A stretch of DNA of 64,000 bases from assembly GCA_030913385.1 (NCBI GenBank), contig CP133159.1, positions 766,584 to 830,583 on the forward strand. The letters run 5' to 3'. Position 1 is the stretch's first letter. Each line of letters begins with the position of its first letter. Positions 27,600 through 36,809 of this stretch are shown here, piece by piece. The DNA comes from Cytophagaceae bacterium ABcell3. Lineage in GTDB: Bacteria; Bacteroidota; Bacteroidia; Cytophagales; Cytophagaceae. Below the pieces are notes generated by a model that saw nothing but the letters and a program-made list of their open reading frames with translations, was not told where the DNA came from and made no database searches. Made by a program: the position numbers and the translations under genes.

Positions 27600-28515
27600 A
27601 TGAAAAAAAAAGCCAACCATTATTCAAACCGCATGTTCTAAGGTAGCAGGTTTTCAGGAATTTTATGACAAGTTTCGCAAAAAAATAACTGTCGCCGGGA
27701 AGAGTCAAAGTACCGTCAACAATTACACCCGGCACCTTGCCAAAATTGCCCTCCACTTTGACCAAGTTCCCACAGAAGTAGACCCCGACCAGATCAACGA
27801 CTACCTCTTCCTGGTTAAAGAGCAGCACGAAAGCCCATCGGAAACCTATTTTAAATTTACCGTTTATGCCCTCCGCTATGCTTACCGGATAGAAGGGCTC
27901 AAAGACAAACGCATCGAGCTACCGTCTATCAAAAAGGACAAAAGGCTACCTGTCGTACTGAGCCGTGAAGAAGTAAAACGGCTACTGTGCACTCCAAAGC
28001 TGCTCAAGCACCGGGTCCTTATCGGACTGCTGTATGGCTGTGGGCTGAGATGTTTTGAAGCACGGGGCATCAAACTGCCAGACCTGGACTTTGACCGAAA
28101 AGCGCTCCTTGTACATGGCAAAGGCAACAAAGACCGATATGTCCCCCTCAGCGATATGCTCATCAGAGGCCTAAAAACTTATATTGATGCCGAGCGGCCC
28201 GAAGAATGGCTTTTTAACGGAAAACCCGAAGGCTGTGCAGGTGGAGACTTTGACGGCAGGTATTCACAGCGCGGTGTCCAGTGGGCCATAAGACAGGCTG
28301 CCAAAGATGCAGGCATTGAAAAAGCGGTAAACGTACACACCCTGCGGCATACTTACGCTACGCACCTTTTGGAGGAAGGGCTCAACATCATGACCATTAA
28401 AGACCTCCTCGGCCATGCATGTGTCCAGACAACCATGGTCTACCTCCATGTCGCCCAGTCCGGCAGGCAAAAACCGTTCAGCCCGCTTGACTCTTTATAC
28501 CCCTCTAAGCAATGA
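27600..28515 (+). pseudogene. IS91-linked tyrosine recombinase, frameshifted in A9 tract
   Basis: About 300 residues. All catalytic residues are visible: Arg in GCGLRCFEARG, Lys in HGKGNKDRYVPL, HTLRHTYATHLL, LLGHACVQ and the Tyr in TTMVYLHVAQ. The ATG is followed by nine A's; with eight the frame runs open from MKKKPTIIQTACSK to the stop. No other ATG, GTG or TTG start lies upstream of the catalytic core in that frame. Slippage could restore it. Bacteroidota IS91 elements often carry such a partner. Unrelated in detail to the array-end recombinase. Confidence 0.82.
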
Positions 28516-29662
28516 GGGCGCAACATGAAGTGGCCCATGTCCTGAAAAAAACATTGGCCAAAAGTGGAAAGCCACCCCAACATAAACAGGTGGCAGCTCC
28601 GCACTTTAGGTGCCCTTATGCGCTGCCGTACCAATGCCATGGGCGGGCATATATATGCCTGTAAAGCATGTGGCGTGGAACGGATCAGCTATAACAGTTG
28701 CAGGAACCGTCATTGCCCAAAGTGCCAGGGCAAGAACCGGGAAGATTGGATCCGGAAACGGGAGGCGGAGCTTTTGCCCGTACCATATTTCCATATGGTG
28801 TTCACCTTGCCAGATACACTGAACGGTTTGGCAATGGGCAAGCCTAAGGAAGTGTATGACACACTGTTTGAGGCCGCCTGGGAAACAGTGGCCACTTTTG
28901 CCTCAGACCCTCAACACCTGGGGGCAAAGGCAGGTATGGTTTCGATCCTCCATACATGGGGGCAGACCTTGTCCCTGCACCCCCACCTGCACTGTATCGT
29001 CCCGGGGGGCGGGCTTACAAAACAGGGAAAGTGGAAAGCGGCAAAAGGAAAAAAGAAGTCAGGAAAACGCAAGGCCAAATACCTTTTTTCCGGTAAAGGC
29101 CATGAGCAAGGTGTTTAGGGCAAAATATGTTGAAAAGCTGAAATATAAGATCCCGGATTTAGACAAAGCTTTGGCAAACTCCCTTTTTGAAAAAGATTGG
29201 GTCATATATGCCAAACGTCCATTTGGGCATCCCAAAGCTGTCCTGGAATACCTCGGAAGGTACACCCACAAGATCGCCATAAGCAATCACCGCATCAGGG
29301 AAGTAGGAAAGGACACCGTCACGTTCGGGTATAAGGATTACCGGCAAGGCGCCAAAAAGCTTGAGATGGAACTTGGTGCCATGGAGTTTATACGAAGGTT
29401 CTCTATGCATGTCCTGCCAAGAGGCTTTATGCGCATCAGGCATTATGGCATTTTGAGCAGCTCCTCCAAAAAGACAAGCATTCCGGAAATATTAGGGCAA
29501 CTGGAAAAAGATATCAACAAAGCCCAGGAGGTACGAACCCTGGAAACCTACAACCCAAAAGTTTGCCCTTGTTGCAAAGAAGAAGCGTTGATCCCGATTG
29601 GTGTCATAAACAAAAGAGGCCCTCCTGACTGGAAAAAGTCCCTGGACTATATAACCAATTAA
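28512..29662 (+). pseudogene. IS91-family transposase with two homopolymer frameshifts
   Basis: Starts on the recombinase stop (ATGA). N-terminal zinc-binding region YNSCRNRHCPKCQG, HUH motif LHPHLHC, YLGRYTHKIAISNHRI, and C-terminal CPCC. Two breaks: an A7 tract near 28548 (A6 gives HVLKKHWPKVESHPNINRW) and a T6 tract at the KYLF/PVKAM junction, the latter shared with copy 1. Rolling-circle transposase function would need both to be corrected. Confidence 0.88.
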
Positions 29663-29880
29663 AAAAACAGCCACATAGGTGGCAATGGGAAAGGTATGCC
29701 TATACGTCAATAAAAACAGCTTTAAAAGGTCCAAAAAAAGCAAATTGAGGCAGTAAATTTAACTTATAGACCCAAAACTGCGAAATCTTAATTTGCAAAA
29801 AGCTGCATTGGCCCTCAATTCTAACCTACAGAAAACCCCAACCCAGAACAGCAATCCCCATAGCGTTACCCCCGGTTTCG

Positions 29881-29937
29881 TACAACACTGGCTTCATTGT
29901 GGGCATTACATACCCAACGAAGCCTTAGTTGTTGTGA
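29881..29937. other. Short attC-like hairpin at the IS91 right end
   Basis: Same hairpin as at 16696; here its GTT is the core of GTTGTGA, the boundary of the next cassette. Confidence 0.6.
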
Positions 29938-29946
29938 GCTGTATTA

Positions 29947-31065
29947 TTAATGATTTTTTAGTCTATCAATTTCATTACTAAGAGAAGGTTTAATATTTGG
30001 CCTTTTCTTCAGTTTATCTTTTATTACATTGAAACAATCATCAAAGTTAGATAAATCATTATCTGTAAAAGTAATTGTAGTAATTCCAAAATTTTCAAAA
30101 TACTTGTTTCTTTTAGACATTTTCTTTCCCCACTTCTCTTTTAATTCTTTATTGACCAATACTTGCTTTTCTTTTAACTTCTCCACTGCCATATGACTTG
30201 ATGCTGGGCTTATTTCAAATCCAATAAATTCTTCAGTATGGGGATTTAATATTGTAAAATCTAATCTATGTTCATGATGACGCTCTAGCCCAGCATATCG
30301 GAACTCTGGAATTAAGAAAGGTTCGTTACTTATATCATTTGAAGATTTTAAATATTCAATATATTTTTCACAGATTTGTTGTTCATACTGTGATTTAGAT
30401 AATCTTTTGAGAACGCTAAGATAAAATGTATAGAAATCACTTAGTTCTTTGAATACAGTAGGACTATTAGATGAAGGGTCAATTAAGCCTGTACTCATCA
30501 CATGACCTATAGTCCAGTAATTATATTTAACTCTTCTAATTTCACTTTTGTCATTAGTCCAATCATCTAGCCTTCTCACCGGAGCAATAATTAAACCATA
30601 GGTTAATTGATAACCAAACCAAATTGACCACAGATTTTCATCTGGTTTTAATCTTACCCTTTGGTCTAAATGTTTATAGAAATTTCGCTCTAGAAATTTA
30701 CTAGCATAAGTAAAAACAGTTTCATCCTGAAGTAACCTGACATTCCTAAAAGAAGCCTTTGCATTATAATCCATAGTTGGATTATATTTTAAATGATTTT
30801 TTTTATCCTCATCAAATGCATCATTTAAGCCTTTAATCCATTGTGCAAAAAAATCATCACTACTTGCAAACTGGGTTCGAACACTATCCACATATGTATT
30901 GTTCTTACCACCTACAATCCCGTTAAGCTTATGCATTTCTACATTTTCATTAAGAATAATACTTGCCCTTCTTAATGCATGTGGTAAAATTTCTTTTATT
31001 TCTTTTGTTAGGTCATCTTGAAGGTCTTTAAGCAACCTTTCTTTTTCATTCAATTTTTTTGGCAT
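29947..31065 (-). CDS. Hypothetical cassette protein with possible nuclease core
   Basis: A 372-residue protein, family not recognised. The start MPKKLNEKERL is chosen because the frame's earlier start would lie inside the attC-like site. The N-terminal two thirds is helical. Near the C-terminus HEHRLDFTILNPHTEEFIGF followed by EISPASSHMAVEK has a D...E-x-S arrangement reminiscent of PD-(D/E)XK-type nucleases, which is only suggestive. Sole gene of its cassette, next to IS91 copy 2. Confidence 0.65.
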   Translation of the reverse strand: MPKKLNEKERLLKDLQDDLTKEIKEILPHALRRASIILNENVEMHKLNGIVGGKNNTYVDSVRTQFASSDDFFAQWIKGLNDAFDEDKKNHLKYNPTMDYNAKASFRNVRLLQDETVFTYASKFLERNFYKHLDQRVRLKPDENLWSIWFGYQLTYGLIIAPVRRLDDWTNDKSEIRRVKYNYWTIGHVMSTGLIDPSSNSPTVFKELSDFYTFYLSVLKRLSKSQYEQQICEKYIEYLKSSNDISNEPFLIPEFRYAGLERHHEHRLDFTILNPHTEEFIGFEISPASSHMAVEKLKEKQVLVNKELKEKWGKKMSKRNKYFENFGITTITFTDNDLSNFDDCFNVIKDKLKKRPNIKPSLSNEIDRLKNH

Positions 31066-31082
31066 ATTTTTACTGATATAGC

Positions 31083-31212
31083 TCACAACGTTGATATATG
31101 CCTCGGTGGGGGATTTCAAAGCAGTTAATTATCCACCGATACCAAAGTAAGATAATGAGAAACAGCCTGACTTACAATACCCGCCCCCACTGAGGTATAT
31201 ATACTGTTATGC
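31083..31212 (-). other. attC-like site
   Basis: R'' CTCACAAC, R' GTTATGC. Arms ATATGCCTCGGTGGGGG and CCCCCACTGAGGTATAT. Confidence 0.88.
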
Positions 31213-32106
31213 GGACGGCTTTATTTTCTGTTCGTTATTCATCTTCTCATGATTTGGAATAAAAATATCTACACTTCCAAATGAGAGTTTGTTGAAATAA
31301 TTTGGGTTTTCAATATTATGCGTATTTGTCAAAAGTAATGGCAAAATAGCTACAAGTCCAATTATTACCGTTACACTATGTTTCGGATATTTTGCGATTA
31401 CAAAAAGCAGCAATGCTGCACCAACTGCAAGCCCTATCTTTTCCCCATCAGAAAGTTTTATTGAGGAAATAAGTTCTGCGGTTTTTTGAAAATTTTCATG
31501 TTGAACTTCCTTTTTACTGTTCTCAAATTCTGCTGGCGCAATAAATCCACTGTAAACCCCAAAAAAAATGTCACTACTTGAAATATCGTTGCCAACAATA
31601 AGTGCACGAGGCATTAATAATTTTTTATTTCCGATAATATGAGGCAAAGAACTTTCTCGTTTGTCCTGCTTAGATGTTTCAGTTTTTAGGCTGGGGTATG
31701 TCAAGGAGTTCAAAAAATTTTTTCCCTTAACTGGGTGTGTATGAAATTTTACAGGAAGATAACCTTGTGAAAAAAGTTCGTTTAAGGCTTGATTTAATTG
31801 TATTCTGTCAGACAAATAGGCGTTTGATTTATTTCGGCCATCATTTCTCGGATTATCTTCAATAGCATTTCTAATGTAGCTTACTTTGTCAATAATGAGA
31901 ATAAATTCTTCATTTTTTCTAGTTGGCTTCGCCCATAGAACACCACCTATTTCTTCGTCTGTTTTATAGTTTCTTTTTAAGTCAGACACAATTTCTTCAT
32001 TTACTCGAAATCTGCATGGCGTACTCAAATGAAATAGTTCATCGTCATCAACAGTCCTTGTTTCTAGGAAACCTGCGTTTTTATATTCTATTAGTTTTTG
32101 TTCCAT
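31207..32106 (-). CDS. JAMM/MPN metalloprotease with C-terminal membrane anchor
   Basis: A 299-residue protein. Residues 51-59 EEIGGVLWA provide the Glu, residues 122-125 HTHP the zinc-binding pair and S145-K-Q-D148 the Ser/Asp of a JAMM (Mov34/MPN) motif. JAMM enzymes cleave ubiquitin-like or peptide bonds and occur in bacterial defence and sulfur-carrier pathways. Two hydrophobic segments (GLAVGAALLLFVIA and VTVIIGLVAILPLLL) follow the catalytic domain, suggesting a membrane-anchored enzyme. No E1/E2 or ubiquitin-like partner is next to it. The stop codon overlaps the attC-like core. Confidence 0.7.
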   Translation of the reverse strand: MEQKLIEYKNAGFLETRTVDDDELFHLSTPCRFRVNEEIVSDLKRNYKTDEEIGGVLWAKPTRKNEEFILIIDKVSYIRNAIEDNPRNDGRNKSNAYLSDRIQLNQALNELFSQGYLPVKFHTHPVKGKNFLNSLTYPSLKTETSKQDKRESSLPHIIGNKKLLMPRALIVGNDISSSDIFFGVYSGFIAPAEFENSKKEVQHENFQKTAELISSIKLSDGEKIGLAVGAALLLFVIAKYPKHSVTVIIGLVAILPLLLTNTHNIENPNYFNKLSFGSVDIFIPNHEKMNNEQKIKPSA

Positions 32107-32149
32107 TCTAATTCAGGTATATATTGGGTAGTGTCTTTATTCTAGCTGC

Positions 32150-32282
32150 CGCCTAACGGTTTGCAGCTACAAGAAGTTGGCGATTTCGAAGCACTTCACT
32201 GTCAAACAAGCACAAACTTTGATAGAATCACAAAGCTTGATTTGAACACTGAATCGCCACTTTTGGGTAGCTGCTGTTAGCG
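32150..32282 (-). other. attC-like site
   Basis: R'' GCCTAAC, R' GTTAGCG. Arms GCAGCTACAAGAAGTTGGCGA and TCGCCACTTTTGGGTAGCTGC. Confidence 0.9.
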
Positions 32283-32289
32283 TGTCGTT

Positions 32290-32781
32290 TTATTCTTTTC
32301 TCTTTATAAATTTCAATAAGTCATTTTTATCTTCTGTAAAATTGATTGTCGAAACAAGCTTTTTATCTTCAGTTAAGATTGCGAAATGTGGTTGATGCCC
32401 GGTTTTAGTTAATTCTATCTGTAACTGACTATTCAATTTTCCGATAGTTCTTAACGTGTCTTTGGAAAATTCGCTTTGTTTCCAGAGCTCTTGTTCTGCT
32501 GGTGTCCGGTCATCAACCATTAAAGTAATGAAAATATATTCTTCAAGTATTGCATCCTTAATTTTTGAATTTTCATTTATCATTTCTTCCATTTTTCGAC
32601 AATTGACGCAAGCTATACTGGAAAAATAAAGCAATACGGTCTTGTTTTCCTGTTTTGCTTTTTCAAGTGTTTTATTTAAATCGAAATTTTCATAGCCTAT
32701 AAATGAAATGTTCTTTTCAACACTAGTTTTACAACTTGATAATTACACTGCTAAAGTCAGTATAAATATTGTTTGCTTCAT
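32290..32781 (-). pseudogene. Thioredoxin-like lipoprotein with in-frame stop in signal
   Basis: From ATG the frame reads MKQTIFILTLAV, TAA (32743-32745), then LSSCKTSVEK and a thioredoxin-like domain with FSSIACVNCRKM (CxxC redox pair). The LSSC is a lipobox, so this is a lipoprotein of thiol-disulfide function whose signal peptide is interrupted by one ochre codon, one base from TTA Leu. The remainder is intact to the stop (…LLKFIKRKE). Without read-through the product would lack export. Confidence 0.75.
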
Positions 32782-32797
32782 TGTCTTTTTAAATGCA

Positions 32798-32928
32798 CGC
32801 TAACGTTAAGTATAAAAAACGGGCAGCGGTTTTAAAAGCAGTAACTATCCATGAAACCGCAGCCAGAGAAAAGAACTAAAGGCTCCGCTACCACCAAACC
32901 CGCTGCTCTTTTTTATATATTGTTGTCG
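32798..32928 (-). other. attC-like site
   Basis: R'' GCTAAC, R' GTTGTCG. Arms TATAAAAAACGGGCAGCGG and CCGCTGCTCTTTTTTATAT. Close relative of the site at 51337. Confidence 0.88.
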
Positions 32929-33334
32929 GTAGCTATTTTAACCTTAATCTTTTATTGTTATCTAAATAATGGGTAAACTTGGATTTAAATTCATCATCTT
33001 TATTAAAAATCCCAGGGTATCCATACACAATTTCTTCATAAGGCATACCGTCTTTAGCATATTCCACAAAAAGAGTTGGAATTGCATTATAAGGATCAGG
33101 TTCCATATCGTAGTCTACAATATAGTCATATGGAATTCTAAGGAATGGGTTAATAATAATTTTTTTGTAATTAGCATTATTTATTCTGTCATCTCCGTTC
33201 CTATCTAACAAGTCCCAATTCCCATCTTTGTCTATTATTGCTTCCTGACCCATTGATATTAATTCTAATCCATTGTCATAAAAATCCCAACATTCTCCTT
33301 TAAACGTAAGCCTTCGGGCAAGTGCATGTTGATT

Positions 33335-34789
33335 TTATAATTTTACCCACTTCCCGGGTAGCAGTTCTTCCAGCCTGTTTACCGGGTGATTGTCTATTCT
33401 TTCCAGAACATCTTTCATCCATTCCAATGGGTTTACACCGTTGATTTTGCAGCTTGCCACAAGCGAGTATATTTGGGCGGCTCTCTGGGCAGCATCATGT
33501 GAACCGGCAAACAGATAATTTTTCCTTCCTATGGCTACTGGCCTTATTGAGTTTTCCACCAGATTGTTATCTATCTCCAGCTTGCCATCCTCAAGATATA
33601 TGGAGAGCCTTTCCCATCTGCTCAAGGAGTATTCGAGCGCCTTTCCAATAGGACTCCTAGGGGCAATATTAGGGTACAGGTTTTTCATCCATTCTTCCAG
33701 GTCGTCCAATGTTGTTTTTGCATCAAGCCTTGATTCCTTTCTTTCTTCAAAAGACATCCCGGCCTCCCTTGCTTTACGCTCAATATCATATAACTTCTGA
33801 AATTCTTTCAAGGCATGTTCTGCATTTTCTTTGTCATTGTCCAATGCTTTCTCAAACATCCTTCTGGCATGTGCCATACAATGGAACAATGTTATGCCCT
33901 TGATGTTGGCAAACATATCATATACGTTATACCCGTCACATTGCAGGTATCCCTGAAAACCCTTCAGTATATCTGATGGCCCTTCGCTCCCGCGCCCGGG
34001 ACGATAGTCGAACAGCACCTGTTTCCCGACAGGGTCATAATATACCCAGTAATACCCCCGGTGGATTTTACTTTTTTTATCCTTGTCGAGAACTTTTATG
34101 GGTGTCTCGTCTGCCATCAGGTAACCGGCTTGCAGTGTCCTCTTTTTATGCAGTTCGTATAAGATTTTAAGCTTGTTTACCCCTTGTTTTACCCAGTCTG
34201 ACATTGTGGAAGAAGGAAAATTAAGGCCTTCTCTCTTAAATATCTGTATCTGGCGGTATAAAGGAAGGTGGTCAACATACTTGCTGACAACAAGGAAAGC
34301 GACAAGGCTTGCTCCGGCTATCCCTTTCTCTATCGCCCTGTATGGCAATTCTCCAATGGCAACACCCTCCCCTTCAGGTTTTGCGTATTTCGGGCGTACA
34401 ATTTTGCGCACATGAAACTTTCCGGTGGTATATTCAAGAACCTCTGTCACCTCTTCCCCAATTTTTTTCATGCCTGAGGTATCTTCTTCAGGCTCAACAA
34501 TCTCTTCCACCCTTGGTACATGTGCCGGTATAGGGAGGCGGCCCGGGTGCTTGCGGGCTGTTTCTTTTTTGACACGCTTAAACCTGACGACCTCCTCTTT
34601 TTCAGGGGCAGTTGCCTGCTCTTCACCAAGTCCCAGGTTTAACTGTTCCGGTGCGGACGAAGGCACAAAACGCTCGCTTTTGGTGCCATATATGAGGCGC
34701 TTCAGCTCTTTGAGCTCAAACTTCAAAAGTGCGATCTCGGACATCGCCTCCTCATATTTTTCTTTATAGTCTATACCTTCGGCAAGCAT
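33335..34789 (-). CDS. tnpC: IS66 transposase TnpC
   Basis: A 484-residue DDE transposase: N-terminal coiled coil (EKYEEAMSEIALLKFELKEL), zinc-finger-like linker, catalytic MADETPIKVL (Asp), LQCDGYNVYD (Asp) and KLEIDNNLVENSIRPVAIGRKNYLF with the Glu. Full length. Confidence 0.94.
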   Translation of the reverse strand: MLAEGIDYKEKYEEAMSEIALLKFELKELKRLIYGTKSERFVPSSAPEQLNLGLGEEQATAPEKEEVVRFKRVKKETARKHPGRLPIPAHVPRVEEIVEPEEDTSGMKKIGEEVTEVLEYTTGKFHVRKIVRPKYAKPEGEGVAIGELPYRAIEKGIAGASLVAFLVVSKYVDHLPLYRQIQIFKREGLNFPSSTMSDWVKQGVNKLKILYELHKKRTLQAGYLMADETPIKVLDKDKKSKIHRGYYWVYYDPVGKQVLFDYRPGRGSEGPSDILKGFQGYLQCDGYNVYDMFANIKGITLFHCMAHARRMFEKALDNDKENAEHALKEFQKLYDIERKAREAGMSFEERKESRLDAKTTLDDLEEWMKNLYPNIAPRSPIGKALEYSLSRWERLSIYLEDGKLEIDNNLVENSIRPVAIGRKNYLFAGSHDAAQRAAQIYSLVASCKINGVNPLEWMKDVLERIDNHPVNRLEELLPGKWVKL

Positions 34790-34845
34790 GTTGCAAAGAT
34801 AAATAATATACCTATGTAGGTGGTATTAGGAAAAAAAGAATAAGT

Positions 34846-35205
34846 TTAAAGATTTCCAGGACTTTTATATCTTTTGCGGTGCCTGACCGACTCAAGGGAA
34901 ATCCCTTGTAAGACCAGTTGCAATACCGAGGCGGATATTTCAGATTTGGTCACATTTTTGCAATGGACAGGTATTTCATAAGTCCCTCTTTCAAGGCGTT
35001 TGTGATACATACTGAAACCGTCGCCTTCCCATAAAAGGAGCTTGACATGGTTTCGGTTTCGGTTCAGGAAAATAAAAATGTCCCCGTTCATGGGGTTTTC
35101 GTTAAGTTTGCTCCTTACAATACCTGATAGGCTGTCAAACCCTTTCCGCATGTCGGTTTTGCCCGAATAGAGAAAGTACCTGCACTGGTGAGACAATGAA
35201 AGCAT
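34846..35205 (-). CDS. tnpB: IS66 accessory protein TnpB
   Basis: A 119-residue protein with the IS66 Orf2 signature: FLYSGKTDMRKGFDSLSGIV, GDIFIFLNRNRNHVKLLLWE, GFSMYHKRLERGTY. Needed for IS66 transposition in related elements. Confidence 0.95.
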   Translation of the reverse strand: MLSLSHQCRYFLYSGKTDMRKGFDSLSGIVRSKLNENPMNGDIFIFLNRNRNHVKLLLWEGDGFSMYHKRLERGTYEIPVHCKNVTKSEISASVLQLVLQGISLESVRHRKRYKSPGNL

Positions 35206-35207
35206 GG

Positions 35208-35507
35208 CTAGCTGACTAATTGTTTAACAAATGATGGATCTGCCATGCCGTGGAATATGACCTTGGCACCGGAAGGAAAGACAACTTCCATGTTGCCGGC
35301 CGCAGGGTTAATTTCATCAGGGCTGCTTACTTTCAGAGGGACAAATCCGGTACCGGGCTCCTCTGTTCTATATTTGCCGCACCAATAGATGAATTTTTGA
35401 TAATTGATGTTCTGCCGAAGGCTAAATTCTTTTTTACTGATACCGCTTTGTTGCCAGAGCTGATAAAGCTCACGCATCTGGTCAGATACTTTTGTGTTTG
35501 TTGCCAT
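35208..35507 (-). CDS. tnpA: IS66 accessory protein TnpA
   Basis: A 99-residue small helix-turn-helix-type protein (WQQSGISKKEFSLRQNINYQKF) at the IS66 Orf1 position, 2 nt before tnpB. Confidence 0.88.
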   Translation of the reverse strand: MATNTKVSDQMRELYQLWQQSGISKKEFSLRQNINYQKFIYWCGKYRTEEPGTGFVPLKVSSPDEINPAAGNMEVVFPSGAKVIFHGMADPSFVKQLVS

Positions 35508-36334
35508 TATTTTGCTGTTATAGTTTGTAATGCAAACTTATGGCGTTATTTTTTGGGAATAAAGATGTACTTGGCCGTAGGTATACCTTTAAACCAAGTA
35601 CTCATTTCTCCATATTTCGATTCCTTAGCATCTGGCCATGTATTATCATCTACTGACCTTATTATAATATTGTGATATTTAAATCTTATATATGGCTCAT
35701 AGATGGCTCGTCTCCATAACGGTTTATCTAATTCTTCTAGTAAATCTTTTTTTAATCTTTTCTTTAAGGTAAGATTGCGTTTAACTCTTACTGCATTTGA
35801 TTTGGACTTTAATATTGTTTTGGAGAGATGTTGTTGCTCTAATACAACCCTTATCTGTTCTATTTTCTTTGTTGGAAGTTTATTAATGAACATTAATAAA
35901 TCTTTAAAGTCTATAATATGCTTGCCTTCATCAAAAATAAAATCTTCTTTACTTATAAATTTTTTATATCTTTTTTGTTTATTCCCCAAGATTAACAAAA
36001 ATAGTTCATCATATTTTGCTTCTAACTTGTTTTCAAAAAACTTATTGAGTGTTTCTTGTATTTTAACAGAACTATTAGTAGAGGTAACTTGAACAGCTAT
36101 TTTATTATAATCATCTGCTAAATCTATTGCTGGGTAGTTCTTAAAAGAAGAATTAATATTTGCAAGTTGATAATCAAAAATTGAATTTAAAATCTCACAT
36201 ATAGAAGATTCAGAAAACAAATTAGCATCATATAAACTCAGTGAATTTAAATTTTGGATTTGAACTTGCCACCTTGCAAATTCATTAGATATAGCTTTTA
36301 ACTCAAATTCCCGTTTATTCATATTTTTAGTTAC

Positions 36335-36465
36335 CGACAACGTTCCGTGTAACCGATGCTGGGGATTTTAAAAGCAGTTCCTTATCCACCGGCAGAAAGA
36401 AAGATAGAGAGAAAACGCCTGACTTACAAGCTTCAGCCCCCAGTATTGGTTACACATTGTTCTCG
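36335..36465 (-). other. attC-like site
   Basis: R'' CGACAAC, R' GTTCTCG. Arms GTGTAACCGATGCTGGGG and CCCCAGTATTGGTTACAC, complementary with one small bulge. Confidence 0.9.
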
Positions 36466-36488
36466 GCTGGTTTTATTATTCTTCCAGT

Positions 36489-36809
36489 TCAGGCAATGTC
36501 CATTTTTTGATTTAACAATTCCACGTTAAAGCTGATTTTAGCATTTAGAGCTTTAAATACCTTTATTATTGTTTCAAATCGGGCATCGGTCAAGCTATTT
36601 TCTAATTTTGAAATTTGAGCTTTTTTAACTCCTACAAGTTCTCCTAATTGTTCCTGAGTCAAATTTCTTTCTTTTCTTGCTTTTTTAATCGCTTCCCCAA
36701 TTAAATCAAGTTGTAATTCATACTCAAATGCCTCACGTTTAGGAGTCCCTCTTTCCCCAATATGTTTATCTGTTATCTCTTCAAGGGTATATTTTTTTAT
36801 TTTTTTCAT
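36489..36809 (-). CDS. HigA-like XRE antitoxin
   Basis: A 106-residue protein with a C-terminal Cro/CI helix-turn-helix (RNLTQEQLGELVGVKKAQISKLENS). It follows the toxin gene with a 4-nt overlap; toxin-first order is typical for HigBA-type modules. Confidence 0.88.
   Translation of the reverse strand: MKKIKKYTLEEITDKHIGERGTPKREAFEYELQLDLIGEAIKKARKERNLTQEQLGELVGVKKAQISKLENSLTDARFETIIKVFKALNAKISFNVELLNQKMDIA

Larger units (their letters stand above)
27516..29930 (+). mobile_element. IS91-family element with linked tyrosine recombinase, copy 2
   Basis: Lies exactly between the GTT core of one attC-like site and the GTT core of the next cassette boundary. It contains a tyrosine recombinase gene, an IS91 transposase gene overlapping it by ATGA, and a ~270-bp 3' tail ending in the attC-like hairpin. 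The left terminus is placed at the attC core by inference. Confidence 0.8.
33306..35586 (-). mobile_element. IS66-family insertion sequence, copy 1
   Basis: 2281 bp, bounded by the 8-bp duplication CTTTAAAC (33298-33305 and 35587-35594). Inverted ends GTAAGCCTTCGGGCAAGTGC and GTATACCTACGGCCAAGTAC. Contains tnpA, tnpB and tnpC. Same length as and nearly identical to copy 2, in opposite orientation. Confidence 0.95.
32933..36340 (-). pseudogene. SMEK-domain protein gene split by IS66
   Basis: Removing IS66 copy 1 and one 8-bp duplication joins …GEMSTWFK to GECWDFYDNGLELISMGQ in frame, giving about 370 residues. The N-terminal 120 residues match the SMEK domain (NEFARWQVQIQNLNSLSLYD, SSICEILNSIFDYQLANIN, NYPAIDLADDYNKIAVQVTS), found in bacterial accessory proteins thought to act in defence. 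The C-terminal part is acidic and unrecognised (LLDRNGDDRINN). Its start ATG at MSVTKN is close to an attC-like core; MNKREFELK is an alternative. Confidence 0.82.

Noticed and set aside
29947-31119. Longer 390-aa start for the cassette protein at 29947
   Set aside because: The first 18 residues would be encoded inside the attC-like site; the internal ATG at 31065 fits the cassette boundary.
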